Assembly: GCA_009767595.1 (NCBI GenBank)
Contig: VSDK01016260.1
Location: 8,844-72,843 of the forward strand
Reading direction: 5' to 3'
DNA: 64,000 bases
Origin: Symbiodinium kawagutii
Lineage: Eukaryota > Sar > Dinophyceae > Suessiales > Symbiodiniaceae
Part shown: positions 36,201 to 44,899 of the stretch, one piece after another
How positions within the stretch are numbered: the first letter of the stretch is position 1
How the letters are laid out: each line of letters starts with the position of its first letter
Translations under genes and position numbers: made by a program
The notes under the pieces: generated by a model
Databases searched by the model: none
Seen by the model: only the letters and a program-made list of their open reading frames with translations
What the model was told of the DNA's origin: nothing

Positions 36201-38682
36201 CACACACGCACACAAATGCATACTCTATGACAGATGTGGTTCCTTTGAAAATTCGACCCATGCCTCGATCTTTGTACAAGAGCAGCAGGCTGCACTCGGA
36301 AGATTATTTGCTCCACCAATGTGGCAGAAACCTCCGTGACAGTCCAGACCCAAGGGACAGCCAAGAGGTCAGAGAATTTCCAGCCTCTACAAACTTCCAG
36401 ACTTCATAATCTTCATGATCTTCATGATGCTTATGACCTCTAGACAACTGTTCTCCTCTTGCACAATGGCATTGTGCCCGACACCCAAGGTACCCGATGT
36501 CACCGTGGTCATTGATACTTGCCGAGAGCGGAGAAACCAGGTGCAGAGAAGTGTGCTAAGTGTGCCGGTTGTGTCGTGTAGATTGGTGATGATGGGTGGT
36601 ATATGGGTGGGTTATGGGTAGTCATTGTGAGTCATAGCTGTCATCTCTGCCACCAGGTGGACCGTCACAGCAATACTCCTGTGCTTCGCGGCATCCTGAG
36701 CTGATTCTTCACCAAGAAATGACGCACCCATGGAGTTCGCATCGAAGGAAAACCAACAAATGGCGCATTTCTAAACGTAGCCAGCTGTGCAAAGTCCTTA
36801 GGAGAGCAGTGGTGTGCATTGGACTCCATGAAGCAACGTCGTGGTCGAGCCGGCCGTGTCTGGGAGCCCTGCCACAGCTGAGCTTGATTTTGTGCCACTT
36901 GTTTACTTGTGAGGTTCCATAGATCCAAACTTTTGGTGAAGACACAAAATGTGTAGAGCAGTTCACTTTATGTGGCTCCTTTCATAAAATCAGAGCCTCA
37001 TAGCCTACCTTCAACTCGGCCCTTCCCCAGGTGCAACCAGGAGTCTGCTTGCGACTGCTTCCCGAGAGGCCTTGGGATGTTACAGTCTCCAGGTGGTCAT
37101 AAAATAGCCATGAGGAAGTCATTTATTCTTGTAAATGCTGAGTTTCAAATGAAGCCATTGCAATGTGTACTTCAAAATCTGTTAGTATCTATCGTTGAAA
37201 GTGGACCATTGTGTTAGACACTATGAGTGATTGTTTGGGCTTCATACTTCGCAGGTATTTGGAACGCATGGAAGCCATCTCGCCGCCGGAGATGCAACGG
37301 GTGCCACTGGAGAATGTCTATTTGCAGGTGCCGAAATGTCATTGTGAAGCGATAGCTCCTTGCAAAATGTGAACATTCTGATTGCGCACCTGTGCACCAG
37401 ACTAAGCTGAGATGCAGAGCAATTTCTGGCTTTCCAATTTCTAGCTTTCGGAGTTGCAAAGAAATGCTCTGCTTGCAGAAGACCTTGGCTTTTGTCATGA
37501 AATACCCTGACTATATTAGGATCTGCTTTGATACTTTGGTTGTGCTGGGGCTGGGTGCAGAATTCTATTGCAGGTTTGTGCAAGTGGCATTTCTGATAGG
37601 TGTGGGCCCAAGAATTTGCCGGGCCAGAAAAAGAGACGTTTCCTCCAAAGCCATGGGATCAGGAGCTTCAAGATGAAATGACTGCTCCCTTTCTTGCTAA
37701 TTCGCACACCAAAAGCACCTCCGGTCGAAATTCCCACTCTTTGGCGCTATCATTTCAGAATTTTTTCATGATGGTTGGTGGTTCTTCTTGTGAATGAGTG
37801 CTGGGTATGCATTGCAACTTAGGCCAGGCTTTTTGGCCAAGACTCCAGACCCTCCGGACAAGTTTTCCGTGGAGTTTGCTGAGGAAAATCTGAGCAGTTG
37901 GATGTTGCAGCTCGTCATTTGAGTCAAAATTACTGAACCCCCAAGATGGCCATTTAGAATGGACATCCAGTATAAAACCAATGGTCTTGGGGTACCCAAT
38001 GGCATATGGCTTGACCCACAACCATTTGATGCAGCTTGGCGCTGTTGTGTACAGGCAGCACTTCGGGACTTGGGCGCCTTGGATGCCCAGCAGCCCGATG
38101 GTCTCACTCCGCAGGGGGCTCAGTTCGTATTCTTGAAAGGAGGATATCAAGCAAAATTTCAATCAGGAGATGTAGTTGATGCTATCATCGTTTTTATTGC
38201 GTATTCATAGTTGTAGCTTTTTCCTTTTCAATCCTTTTCATTTTTTGGTACAGTGGTGGTGTTCCCAGGGCCTTCTTGCCGATTGTTTCTTCTCACTCGA
38301 CTTCTCGACCACTTAGCTTGTGTGCAGCCCATGGCCATGCCCGAATACCTGCTTCATCGAAGTTCACTTGCAACAGTTGGACAAGCAGCATGACAACATC
38401 GGCTTGTCAGTGGCGAAACGATCAAGAGATTGGATGATTGGATGGTTTCCCCAGGTTTTCCCGTTAAAAACGTGTTGATTTCCCATGAAACAGGCGGATT
38501 CCAGTGCCCCGACCCCCCTGAAAGCACCCGGTGGTTCTCCCAGTCCCCGGGGCGAAGCACCGGTGGTTCTCCCTATAAACACCGGGGGGACCAAGGCTGG
38601 GTCGGCACCTCGCAGCCCTGCCGTGTCATCCACGGCTGGGGAAGATTCTGGTCTTAGGCGCGGGAGGAAAACTCAGAGCTGA
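27267..38682 (+). CDS. DExH-box RNA helicase (multi-exon, 5' incomplete)
   Basis: This is an ATP-dependent RNA helicase of the DEAH/RHA group. Exons in order: 27,267-27,353 (MPKAWFGPDWIEEER); 27,422-27,478 (NKLPIAQHK); 27,535-27,572 and 27,658-27,697 (DNQIV|LIQGETGCGKTTQ, motif I); ~27,943-27,963 (VPQYILE); ~28,300-28,451 (GIVVTQPRRIAAITVAKRVA, motif Ia); 28,968-29,024 (VGYKIRG); 29,610-29,633 plus 29,756-29,806 (HLLVDE|VHERGVETDF, motif II); 30,119-30,200 (VVLMSQMLN, motif III region); ~35,092-35,155 (IDYDLILKIM); 35,496-~35,566 (GAVLVFLPGLGEI, motif IV); 36,289-36,341 (STNVAETSVT, motif V); 36,490-36,540 (VPDVTVVIDTCRERR); 36,810-36,857 (KQRRGRAGR, motif VI); 37,032-~37,080 (VQPGVCLRLLPER); 37,255-37,327 (PPEMQRVPLENVYLQ); ~38,000-38,120 (ALRDLGALDAQQPDGLTPQG, HA2); probably 38,499-38,682 (Ser/Pro/Gly-rich tail, TGA). 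The LINE-free order fits DHX29/36/57-like proteins. Several donors are GC or GA. Motif III is SQM, not SAT. Confidence 0.85.
28709..28747. repeat. CA dinucleotide repeat
   Basis: Imperfect (ca)n inside a helicase intron. Confidence 0.9.
29519..29540. repeat. TA dinucleotide repeat
   Basis: About 20 bp of (ta)n inside a helicase intron. Confidence 0.85.
30838..33252 (+). CDS. Leucine-rich-repeat protein with N-terminal HPDP-type domain, intronless
   Basis: One uninterrupted frame of 804 codons. Residues ~145-290 form a conserved-looking domain with SHAWE (148-152), HPDP (156-159), a WIFYDYVSLFQ strand and a later RGWCMAEIEW block; I recall this pattern from many algal and fungal proteins of HET/TIR-like type, but its activity is not established. 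Residues ~365-790 are ribonuclease-inhibitor-type repeats of 28 residues (typical unit KSLTEINMEANQIEADGAKS), about 12-14 copies with a short charged linker near residue 640, as in NLRC3-like proteins. No NACHT/ATPase motif, signal peptide or membrane segment is visible. The frame opens at an ATG at 30,838; a second ATG at 30,940 (residue 35) is as likely a start, because a possible relic spliced leader lies between them. The gene sits on the same strand inside an intron of the helicase. Confidence 0.88.
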   Translation: MYVLLKPFEPKCIVESLRSCCASAQSNTCPEHFPMTSQGYPNPAQLKAPEMDEKTEGRQDVASDVSEVRYSLKDPLKFAGFLQDADVRLIRAKSFADLLVSKQPLPRRQEAESQTFTYDGQTQTALVTHEEVERWAKGDRNAIICSISHAWETREHPDPCRYQLQQIVNQTSLFEAGFQAEVWIFYDYVSLFQYERDPGHQQCCIGRAMQNMHIMYSHECSMTLRIESLTPEDVWEATKRNEKELISVFDADSKRIMAKPLKDLVENRNKYLERGWCMAEIEWSSLRRVNLQHRRIDGTDSEEDKSDLSSRMPMTPANFREKMERAKFTHRSDSESVIQLQEKIFYEKVTTCECLVLESLPASQILALADALPLYGNLKNLKMTKYQCNEEEASAFGTALAATSVRKLEVLSPEGESVRFMGKAIALALSSNNSIRDVSLQGNVAYPGSSFEAAQALAKVLKVNKSVQKLDLMCIEIGPGGAKAVAETLKVNKSLTEINMEANQIEADGAKSIAEVLKLNNTIRNINLNNNKIGTEGAQVIAEALQVNKSIRDISLVYNRIGPGGAKAIAEALKANGSVQNINLAVNLIGPDGAKAIVEALTVNTTILNIQLHSNQLGPGQAAALQAVREILKRNSTTSNLEDKVGRNEEGNQDQASGREPLEMPIRVKGLAKHLKSNKSLGEIQLQSQNIGPEEAKVLAEVLKLNTSIHTLSLGQNPLGDEGCQAIAAALKMNSAIEKLFLFEGNIGPEGGKALAEGLKVNSSVRFVNFRSNDVGDKGIKALQEVIEEKKKMGVLLEVWANGI
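30851..30870 (+). other. Possible relic dinoflagellate spliced leader
   Basis: tgaagccatttgaacccaaa matches 13 of 20 positions of the dinoflagellate spliced leader (core tagccattttggctcaag), including an exact AGCCATTT at 30,854-30,861. A relic leader just upstream of an intronless gene is the known sign of a reinserted mRNA copy. The match is imperfect and could be chance. Confidence 0.35.
33253..35091. other. Remainder of the helicase intron
   Basis: No exon assigned with confidence. A frame at ~33,942-33,985 reads VPHFVIRWLDSSEL after an AG acceptor and might be the strand that follows motif III, but this is weak. A (ca)n run lies at 33,670-33,706. Confidence 0.4.
36189..36219. repeat. 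CA dinucleotide repeat
   Basis: Imperfect (ca)n in a helicase intron. Confidence 0.88.
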
Positions 38683-38689
38683 ACTAAGG

Positions 38690-38960
38690 ATGAGTAAATC
38701 GATGAGGAATCGAAGAGAAATCGATGAGAATAGATGAGGAATAGATGAGAATAGATGAGGACAATTGAGGACAGGATGAGAATAGATGAGGACTCATGAA
38801 GATAGGGACACACTAGGATGAACAAGAGCAGAGCTCTAAGATGAGGACACGAAGATGTGGATGAAAACTAAGGACTCAAGAGCCATCTTTAGAGCTCTGA
38901 GATAAGGACAGACATGGTCACACTAAGATGTGGACTTGAGGATGGAGAGATTGATGTCAG
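38690..38960. repeat. GATGAG(AATA) minisatellite
   Basis: Imperfect repeats of gatgagaata and gatgaggac type, starting a few bases after the proposed helicase stop codon. Confidence 0.75.
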
Positions 38961-39119
38961 AGATGAGTCTCAGGATCTCACCGATTTATGTGTCAAACTG
39001 ATATCAAACTCATATCGATTTGTAAGAATACGTGGTTGAGAAACTGTTTGATGGGGCTCACACGTAGGCTGCTTGCTCGGTGTGCAGCAAGCTCAGAGCA
39101 AAGCCAGTTCACGGCGTTC

Positions 39120-39821
39120 AAGGAGCTTGCAACACTGAAGCTGTTGAGCTATTCTTATATTGATCAACCAACAATCAACCATGATACTCAAACAGGTTAC
39201 GGGTTTCTGCTGCTTAAAAAGTCATTCTTGTTGCAACTCATCAATGGACCCAACTTTGCTGATTCTTGTTGGCTACTGCTGATTCTTGTTGCTTTTTGTT
39301 GGATGCGAGTAATTGTTAAATGGCCGCTATCAAGTACTGTACTCATCAACCATGAGGGACTATCAACCACTCTTGGTTGTTTTTAGTTCTTGCTTGCAAC
39401 GGACCATCAGCGATTGAGCATTATCGACAATTCTCTAGCTTCATTGTCCACCACCAGCACCTTGTCGATCATTGATGCTCTTTGAGAATCATTCGCCACG
39501 CCTGTCGTTGGTCACTACTGACATGTTTATGCATTAGCCACGCCTATGATCAACCAAAGAATCAATCCCAGTTAGTGACCAACCACTATCAAGCACCAAG
39601 CATCAACCATTATATGCCAATTGTCACACTTCCAAGCCATTGGCCATTGGTTCAGCCAATAAAAGCATGACCCAGTCATTATCATTACCATTATCATCAA
39701 ACATTAATCATCTAGCCACCAGTTCAACCACTAAGAGTCTACCATTACCCAGCCGTTATCATGAATGATGACAGTCCTCGTTATTGCTCCTTAAGTTATT
39801 GTTCAAAGCAAACACATTAAC
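39120..39821. repeat. Degenerate ATCAACCA/ATTACCA-rich sequence (LINE 3' flank)
   Basis: Many loosely repeated atcaacca, accattatca and cattatcatc motifs without a fixed period. The same kind of sequence continues on the far side of the LINE (49,667-49,840), so the element appears to have landed inside one such block. Confidence 0.6.
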
Positions 39822-39835
39822 CATTCCAAACCACT
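39822..39835. repeat. Target-site duplication, 3' copy
   Basis: cattccaaaccact, identical to 49,653-49,666. It directly follows the short 3' tail of the minus-strand LINE. Confidence 0.8.
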
Positions 39836-39898
39836 TTTGTCACTTTTGTCGATGAGTCGCGCGAGCAGCTATGCGGAACACGCAAACACCAGCCAAAC

Positions 39899-42800
39899 TT
39901 AGACAGCAACATGTATCTGATCCAAATCCGCAGACTTAGAAATCCAAACATCGTGAGTGTCGAACCAAGAATCAATGACCCTACGCACATGTCCAGCAAG
40001 TTTGACTGGTATGCTGTTCATCCACATACGTACTCGGTGACTAGATGGTCTGCGTTGGACCGCCCGCCACTCTGGATCATGATGTCGCACCAAATTGGTG
40101 CAAAATTGGCCAAAGCTCACAGCTAACTTCCGAAAAGAGACATCCTGCGTGGAGCGAACTTCCTTCCACAGGCGCTTTTGTCCAGATCCATGACACTGCA
40201 CACCCAGTTTACCTGTCTGTGATTGGAAATGGACAAGGAGTTCCATCCAGGATACCCATCGTGTTGAGGCCTGTTCATCCTGCAGGGTCTGCATCCATTG
40301 TAACATGTCAGCAAGCCCATCCCAAGCCATCGCAACAGGTAAGCCGTGCTCTGCTGCTGCACTAATCGCCTTGAGATCCAGAGGAGAAATGGCTGTGCAG
40401 TCCTCCCCCTCCACCTGTTGTGGATACTCAACCGAGGTCTTCATCGAAAGATCACTAACACGCACGAAATGCTGAATCAATTCATGGTGAAAACGCAAAG
40501 CACGTGAATGGTCCTGTGCAGCTTGGGTATGCAAGTCCATGAAGTCACTGTCAAAGAAGTCAAACGAGGCAGCTGCAAGCTTGTCCACATACTGATTACC
40601 TTGGCAAACCCAGTGCTCCAACCCATGGAGACTACCCAGTGTCTGATGAGAGTAAACGTGAACAATCTGGAATTGTTGTGATCTCCCCAGCAACATCCGC
40701 TGCAGCTGTGACCACAAATCATGATCAGCCAGAAGAGTGGAAACCACCTCCTGACCATGCAACAACTTCTGCACTCTTCGCACAACATTCCAATTGTCAC
40801 AAAAAAGGACGAGGTTAGCCCCCGTTGCAAAACCAAAACTGCAGGCATCAATCATAGCGGCAAGCTCTCCACGTTGTACCGTTTGCAAGGCACCGGGCAC
40901 TGAGCCCAGTGCCCCTGGCATCCACTCATACTGGCAAGGTCCCAAAGCATATGCCCAAGCCCAACCCGTCAACCGTACCAAAGGATCCTTCGGAAACTTC
41001 GCCGCACCATCTGTAAAGATATACCATGTGTGAGCAGCTTCACGGGGCCACGTACGGTGAAGGACATGGTGAGAAGACAATGCGGTGCGAAACCGGCGAA
41101 CCGACTCCGGAAGGCAAACCCAACCTCTCAATTTTGTGCAGTTGGGCTGTTGCAAGGCCCACGATTTGGCGAAAAGAGTCAACTTGTTTCTGGAGAACTC
41201 CGTGTGTGAACACTCCCAATGTCTGTGTCGAAGTGAGTCTGGTTCATTGCAGAACTTACAAGTCCACTGGGACTCATCCGTCCTGTGAGCCCTGCCCAGC
41301 TGATCACCTGTAACAAACCCACCAATCAACAAGGTTCTCATGGCACCAGCAGCTTCATCATCCAAGTTTGCTAACGCTCGATGAGTCATCCCTGCATGTG
41401 CATTCTCACAACCTTCAAAGCCCAACCTAGAGGAGAGTTGCTGAAATTGTTTGCATTGGAATCCATCAATCAAGCGCATTTGCAGGTCTTGAGTAGGGGC
41501 ATGCAGCAAATCAACCGAACACCCCCAATGATCAACCCAAATGGTGCCATGGTGGTAGGTCCATCCCAACATCTCCAACCGTGTGGCCATGAGTCCAATA
41601 GGTCCTGGGAGCCTGTCTCGAGCTGGCTGGCATGCAACCTGTGGCAGAGTGGATTCAGCAAGTTCCGGAGCAGTATATCTACGAAACATGGTGGCTGCAT
41701 GAGAAATCATGTGAAACTCGGGGTCATGCGACGGATGCAAGTACAAGCCAAGGTAGGCACCGGCATTCAATCCTGGTTTGTGGAGTCGAAGCCCTCGCAT
41801 ACAACCTGCACGGAGCCTATCCAACACCTGATCTGGGATCGAAGCAATGGAACTGGAATGGAGGGCACTTGGCCAAGCTTTGACCTTCAAGGCCCGTAAT
41901 TTGTGAGCACGAGGAGCAAAACTTCTACCCATGCGAATCCAAACCGGTTGCAAGGCTTCACATTTCTCAATCACACTGGAATTCGTTTTCATGCGAGTGA
42001 ACTGAAGATGGCCACCCAACTCTTTGATGTTGTGAACCACTGTGTAGCCCGCCTCTCGCAGTTCCTTGCGAGTACCTGCCTGGACACCCCAAGTAATGGT
42101 CTTGCGACTATCCACACTCAAATCCAGCAAGCCCACGAACTTGATCAACCTCTCCAGGGACGCTTCAACCTCTGCAGCTGAGTCACCAATGAGATCATAG
42201 TTGTCAACAAATGACCATAGGTGGACCGATGGATGGGCCAGACTCATGTATCTGTGAACCACCAAGTTGCAAATCACCATTGCGCAAACTGACAAGGAAT
42301 CCCCCTCGGCGAAGCCGGTCACTGCAAACAACCCCGGTCCAGTAGCAGGTCCAACCAAGAAGTGTCTTTGGAGGTGGGTTAGCATACCACTCCACGCTCG
42401 CAACAGCGATGGGTCCACTCCCATATGAACAGCTGCCTCCAGCAATGGCACCCTTGGCAAGGTATTGAAACACTTGGTAAGGTCTGCTGAGCATCCTGCC
42501 AAAGATCGCTCCTCCAACTGTGCTTCCTCAACCATCTGTTGGAGATAGTAGAAAATGTCTACCGCTGAACGACCACTGACATTGCCATGTAAGCCAACTG
42601 GGATCCAAGGTTGCAAGAAATCCATTAGGGTACGACCACGGGCTGAGGACCAAACCCGATAAGGAAGAGCCAAGACCGTAATAGGTCTGTATTGGTCCGG
42701 GCCTGTGGCATTGGCGACCTTCTCCAGGCTATGCACCGCACCGTGCTGCATAGGCACCGGCCACACTCCATGAGTCTCTGCACCATGCAAGATGCGCAAC

Positions 42801-44872
42801 ATACGAGCAATTTCATCAGGACTCAACAAGGAAAGGTCCTGGATGGACACACCATCCATACCAGCAGCTGTGCGGCGAGCCTTGCTTCGAACAGCATGTG
42901 TCCACAAGTCAGCAGTAAGAGGAACCACAGGCATATGTCTGGGAGTGAAGGCCACCCTGATGAAACCAAGGATATGGTCCCAGCGGTCATCAGCAACGTC
43001 ACGATGCTTGTCCCACCTTTTCAACCACTCAACTGCAAAACGGTCAAAGATCTCCTTGGTGGTTCCCACTGGTGTCCTCTGAGTAACCCTCATCCCCGGC
43101 AACAACGAATGGGACTGTGTGAACCAAATTTGGTCAACATCCTGAATCAAAATGCGAAGTGGGACTTGGTCCCCATACACCACCTGATCCATTCGGAATG
43201 GAGAGGGACCATCCAAAATGATGGAGGAGTCATCTGGGACATCAACCACCGTCACTTCCGCTACATCAAGCAAAGTTTCCACCGGCTGTGCTCCTGGCAT
43301 CCGAAGGTCCTGGAAAATCTTATTGGTCTCAGTCTTGTACTGAGCTTTGATTTCCTGGGTGCGCTGATGCACCAGTTGTTTGTCCAAGTGCTTGACATTT
43401 GCGGAGACACTCTGCATGATGGCTAAAGCAACCTCGTGAGTGGGCAACTCAAACGGCACACTGGAAGGATCATCCATTGTCTGAACAGGTCGAGAGCTCC
43501 ACCATTGGACAAAACCTGCCGGGAATCCCTTAGCTTTCAGTATGGCTGTCCAAAGGGCTAGCCTGTGTTGTCTGACCGAAAAACCAGGATCATCAATCCG
43601 CAAGACTCGTGTAAGGTTGAGAAGTCTGCGCCATTGTTGGTGCCAACGTTTGAGCTGCAAGGTCGGACACGAGCTGTCAAGTGCAGGTTCACCATGGCGG
43701 CTCGGCTTGATTGGACATGTCCTCGGAACATGGAAAGTTCTTCGAACCGTGATTCCTCGACCCCTTTGGTGCTGAGTCAAACCTGGTTGATGATGTTGCT
43801 GCAACGTGTGATGAACTCGATCTTCCCAGTCCCTCCACAAGGCACCATATAGCTCAGTGGCCTGAGTTTCCGAAGTGATCTCCTGAGCAGACTCACTATC
43901 TCCAGTGCAACCAGGTCGGACACCAGCGGTCATCAGACATGGGCCTTCCCGGTCAACCGAAGACGGAGCCGCCGTCGGAGAAGAATGAACAAGCCATTGA
44001 CAAGCTTCAGAGCGAAGAACGATCTTGGCAGGTTTGATCCATCTAGGTATGCTCTCAGGGGTACCCAGGCGGCTGCACCAGGCACTCAACACTGCATGAT
44101 CTGGAAAAGGATCCTGGTCCACTCTGATTGTTTGCACACATGCTTGTAACCGAGGGCAAAGGAGCAAAAAGTCCTTACGAGACGTGGCTTTACAGGTAGG
44201 TTGCGGTGAAATTCCCCACCTGTGCAGTGCCAAGGACTGCAAGTCTGTCCAACCTTTTGTTTCAAGCCAGTCCATGATGGGCAAAGACACCTGGTTGAAA
44301 TCGCCGGCTATGAACCGGGGTCCTCGTTGAGGTTCGACCACCTGCACCACTTCGGTTAAGAGTTGGTTGGTCAACTCTTTGACTTCAGGGCGGTCACTGT
44401 GAAATGATGGGCCATAGAGGACACCTCCACTAACCCAAGTGTCATCAACCAGAAAATGGGCTGCATGTCTGCGAACTGCATGTCCCGTCACCTCAGGCCA
44501 ACTACCTGGAATCGGTCGAGTGGGGAATGATGAGATGAAGCCCACCCCCGTCGATTTACCACCAGTGGAGTAGCGACTTGCACCCCGTGGCTCAGCAGGT
44601 GTACCATACGAAAACCTGGCACCTGGGCAGTGATGTCGGAGCTCACCTCGAAACCTTCTCGCACCTTCTCCAGTCAAGTGTGTCTCACTGACTGCAGCAA
44701 CACCTGGAAGGTAAGCACAAAACTGTTGGGCTTTGGAGGAAACACCCGAGGGATTGGATGCCGAAAGGCACCATGTTGGTTCTGGTCCTGGATGCTGTGC
44801 CTCTCCCACTCTGCACCCTGCTGCTAGGAACACAAACCATAGCCAAAACTTCCACAATGATAATGGCCTCAC
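39899..44872 (-). CDS. LINE ORF3: endonuclease, reverse transcriptase, RNase H
   Basis: The enzyme that nicks the target, copies the element RNA and removes the RNA strand. Residues count from the first codon of the open frame (GTG at 44,872). After a hydrophobic start and AQHPGP (25-30), an exonuclease-endonuclease-phosphatase domain shows SETHL (E63), GDFNQ (D191) and FPDHAV (D258, H259). Reverse transcriptase: ADLTKCFN (D797, motif A), GFAEGDSLSV (motif B) and SFVDNYDL (D890, N891, motif C); N replaces the second Asp of the usual YxDD. RNase H near 1280-1435 keeps D1288 (TDGAA), E1336 (RGELAA), D1359 (FCDNWN) and D1430 (QYVDKLAA). The frame is the same as ORF2's, nine codons past its UGA, and the first in-frame AUG comes only near residue 198, after GDFN. 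Translation therefore probably depends on UGA readthrough, non-AUG initiation or RNA processing. Confidence 0.95.
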   Translation of the reverse strand: MRPLSLWKFWLWFVFLAAGCRVGEAQHPGPEPTWCLSASNPSGVSSKAQQFCAYLPGVAAVSETHLTGEGARRFRGELRHHCPGARFSYGTPAEPRGASRYSTGGKSTGVGFISSFPTRPIPGSWPEVTGHAVRRHAAHFLVDDTWVSGGVLYGPSFHSDRPEVKELTNQLLTEVVQVVEPQRGPRFIAGDFNQVSLPIMDWLETKGWTDLQSLALHRWGISPQPTCKATSRKDFLLLCPRLQACVQTIRVDQDPFPDHAVLSAWCSRLGTPESIPRWIKPAKIVLRSEACQWLVHSSPTAAPSSVDREGPCLMTAGVRPGCTGDSESAQEITSETQATELYGALWRDWEDRVHHTLQQHHQPGLTQHQRGRGITVRRTFHVPRTCPIKPSRHGEPALDSSCPTLQLKRWHQQWRRLLNLTRVLRIDDPGFSVRQHRLALWTAILKAKGFPAGFVQWWSSRPVQTMDDPSSVPFELPTHEVALAIMQSVSANVKHLDKQLVHQRTQEIKAQYKTETNKIFQDLRMPGAQPVETLLDVAEVTVVDVPDDSSIILDGPSPFRMDQVVYGDQVPLRILIQDVDQIWFTQSHSLLPGMRVTQRTPVGTTKEIFDRFAVEWLKRWDKHRDVADDRWDHILGFIRVAFTPRHMPVVPLTADLWTHAVRSKARRTAAGMDGVSIQDLSLLSPDEIARMLRILHGAETHGVWPVPMQHGAVHSLEKVANATGPDQYRPITVLALPYRVWSSARGRTLMDFLQPWIPVGLHGNVSGRSAVDIFYYLQQMVEEAQLEERSLAGCSADLTKCFNTLPRVPLLEAAVHMGVDPSLLRAWSGMLTHLQRHFLVGPATGPGLFAVTGFAEGDSLSVCAMVICNLVVHRYMSLAHPSVHLWSFVDNYDLIGDSAAEVEASLERLIKFVGLLDLSVDSRKTITWGVQAGTRKELREAGYTVVHNIKELGGHLQFTRMKTNSSVIEKCEALQPVWIRMGRSFAPRAHKLRALKVKAWPSALHSSSIASIPDQVLDRLRAGCMRGLRLHKPGLNAGAYLGLYLHPSHDPEFHMISHAATMFRRYTAPELAESTLPQVACQPARDRLPGPIGLMATRLEMLGWTYHHGTIWVDHWGCSVDLLHAPTQDLQMRLIDGFQCKQFQQLSSRLGFEGCENAHAGMTHRALANLDDEAAGAMRTLLIGGFVTGDQLGRAHRTDESQWTCKFCNEPDSLRHRHWECSHTEFSRNKLTLFAKSWALQQPNCTKLRGWVCLPESVRRFRTALSSHHVLHRTWPREAAHTWYIFTDGAAKFPKDPLVRLTGWAWAYALGPCQYEWMPGALGSVPGALQTVQRGELAAMIDACSFGFATGANLVLFCDNWNVVRRVQKLLHGQEVVSTLLADHDLWSQLQRMLLGRSQQFQIVHVYSHQTLGSLHGLEHWVCQGNQYVDKLAAASFDFFDSDFMDLHTQAAQDHSRALRFHHELIQHFVRVSDLSMKTSVEYPQQVEGEDCTAISPLDLKAISAAAEHGLPVAMAWDGLADMLQWMQTLQDEQASTRWVSWMELLVHFQSQTGKLGVQCHGSGQKRLWKEVRSTQDVSFRKLAVSFGQFCTNLVRHHDPEWRAVQRRPSSHRVRMWMNSIPVKLAGHVRRVIDSWFDTHDVWISKSADLDQIHVAV

Positions 44873-44899
44873 CTTCCGATGGGAAGGCTGGCCCCACCT

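Noticed and set aside
40123..43900. Many medium plus-strand frames opposite the LINE polymerase
   Set aside because: Shadows of the 1657-codon minus-strand ORF3.
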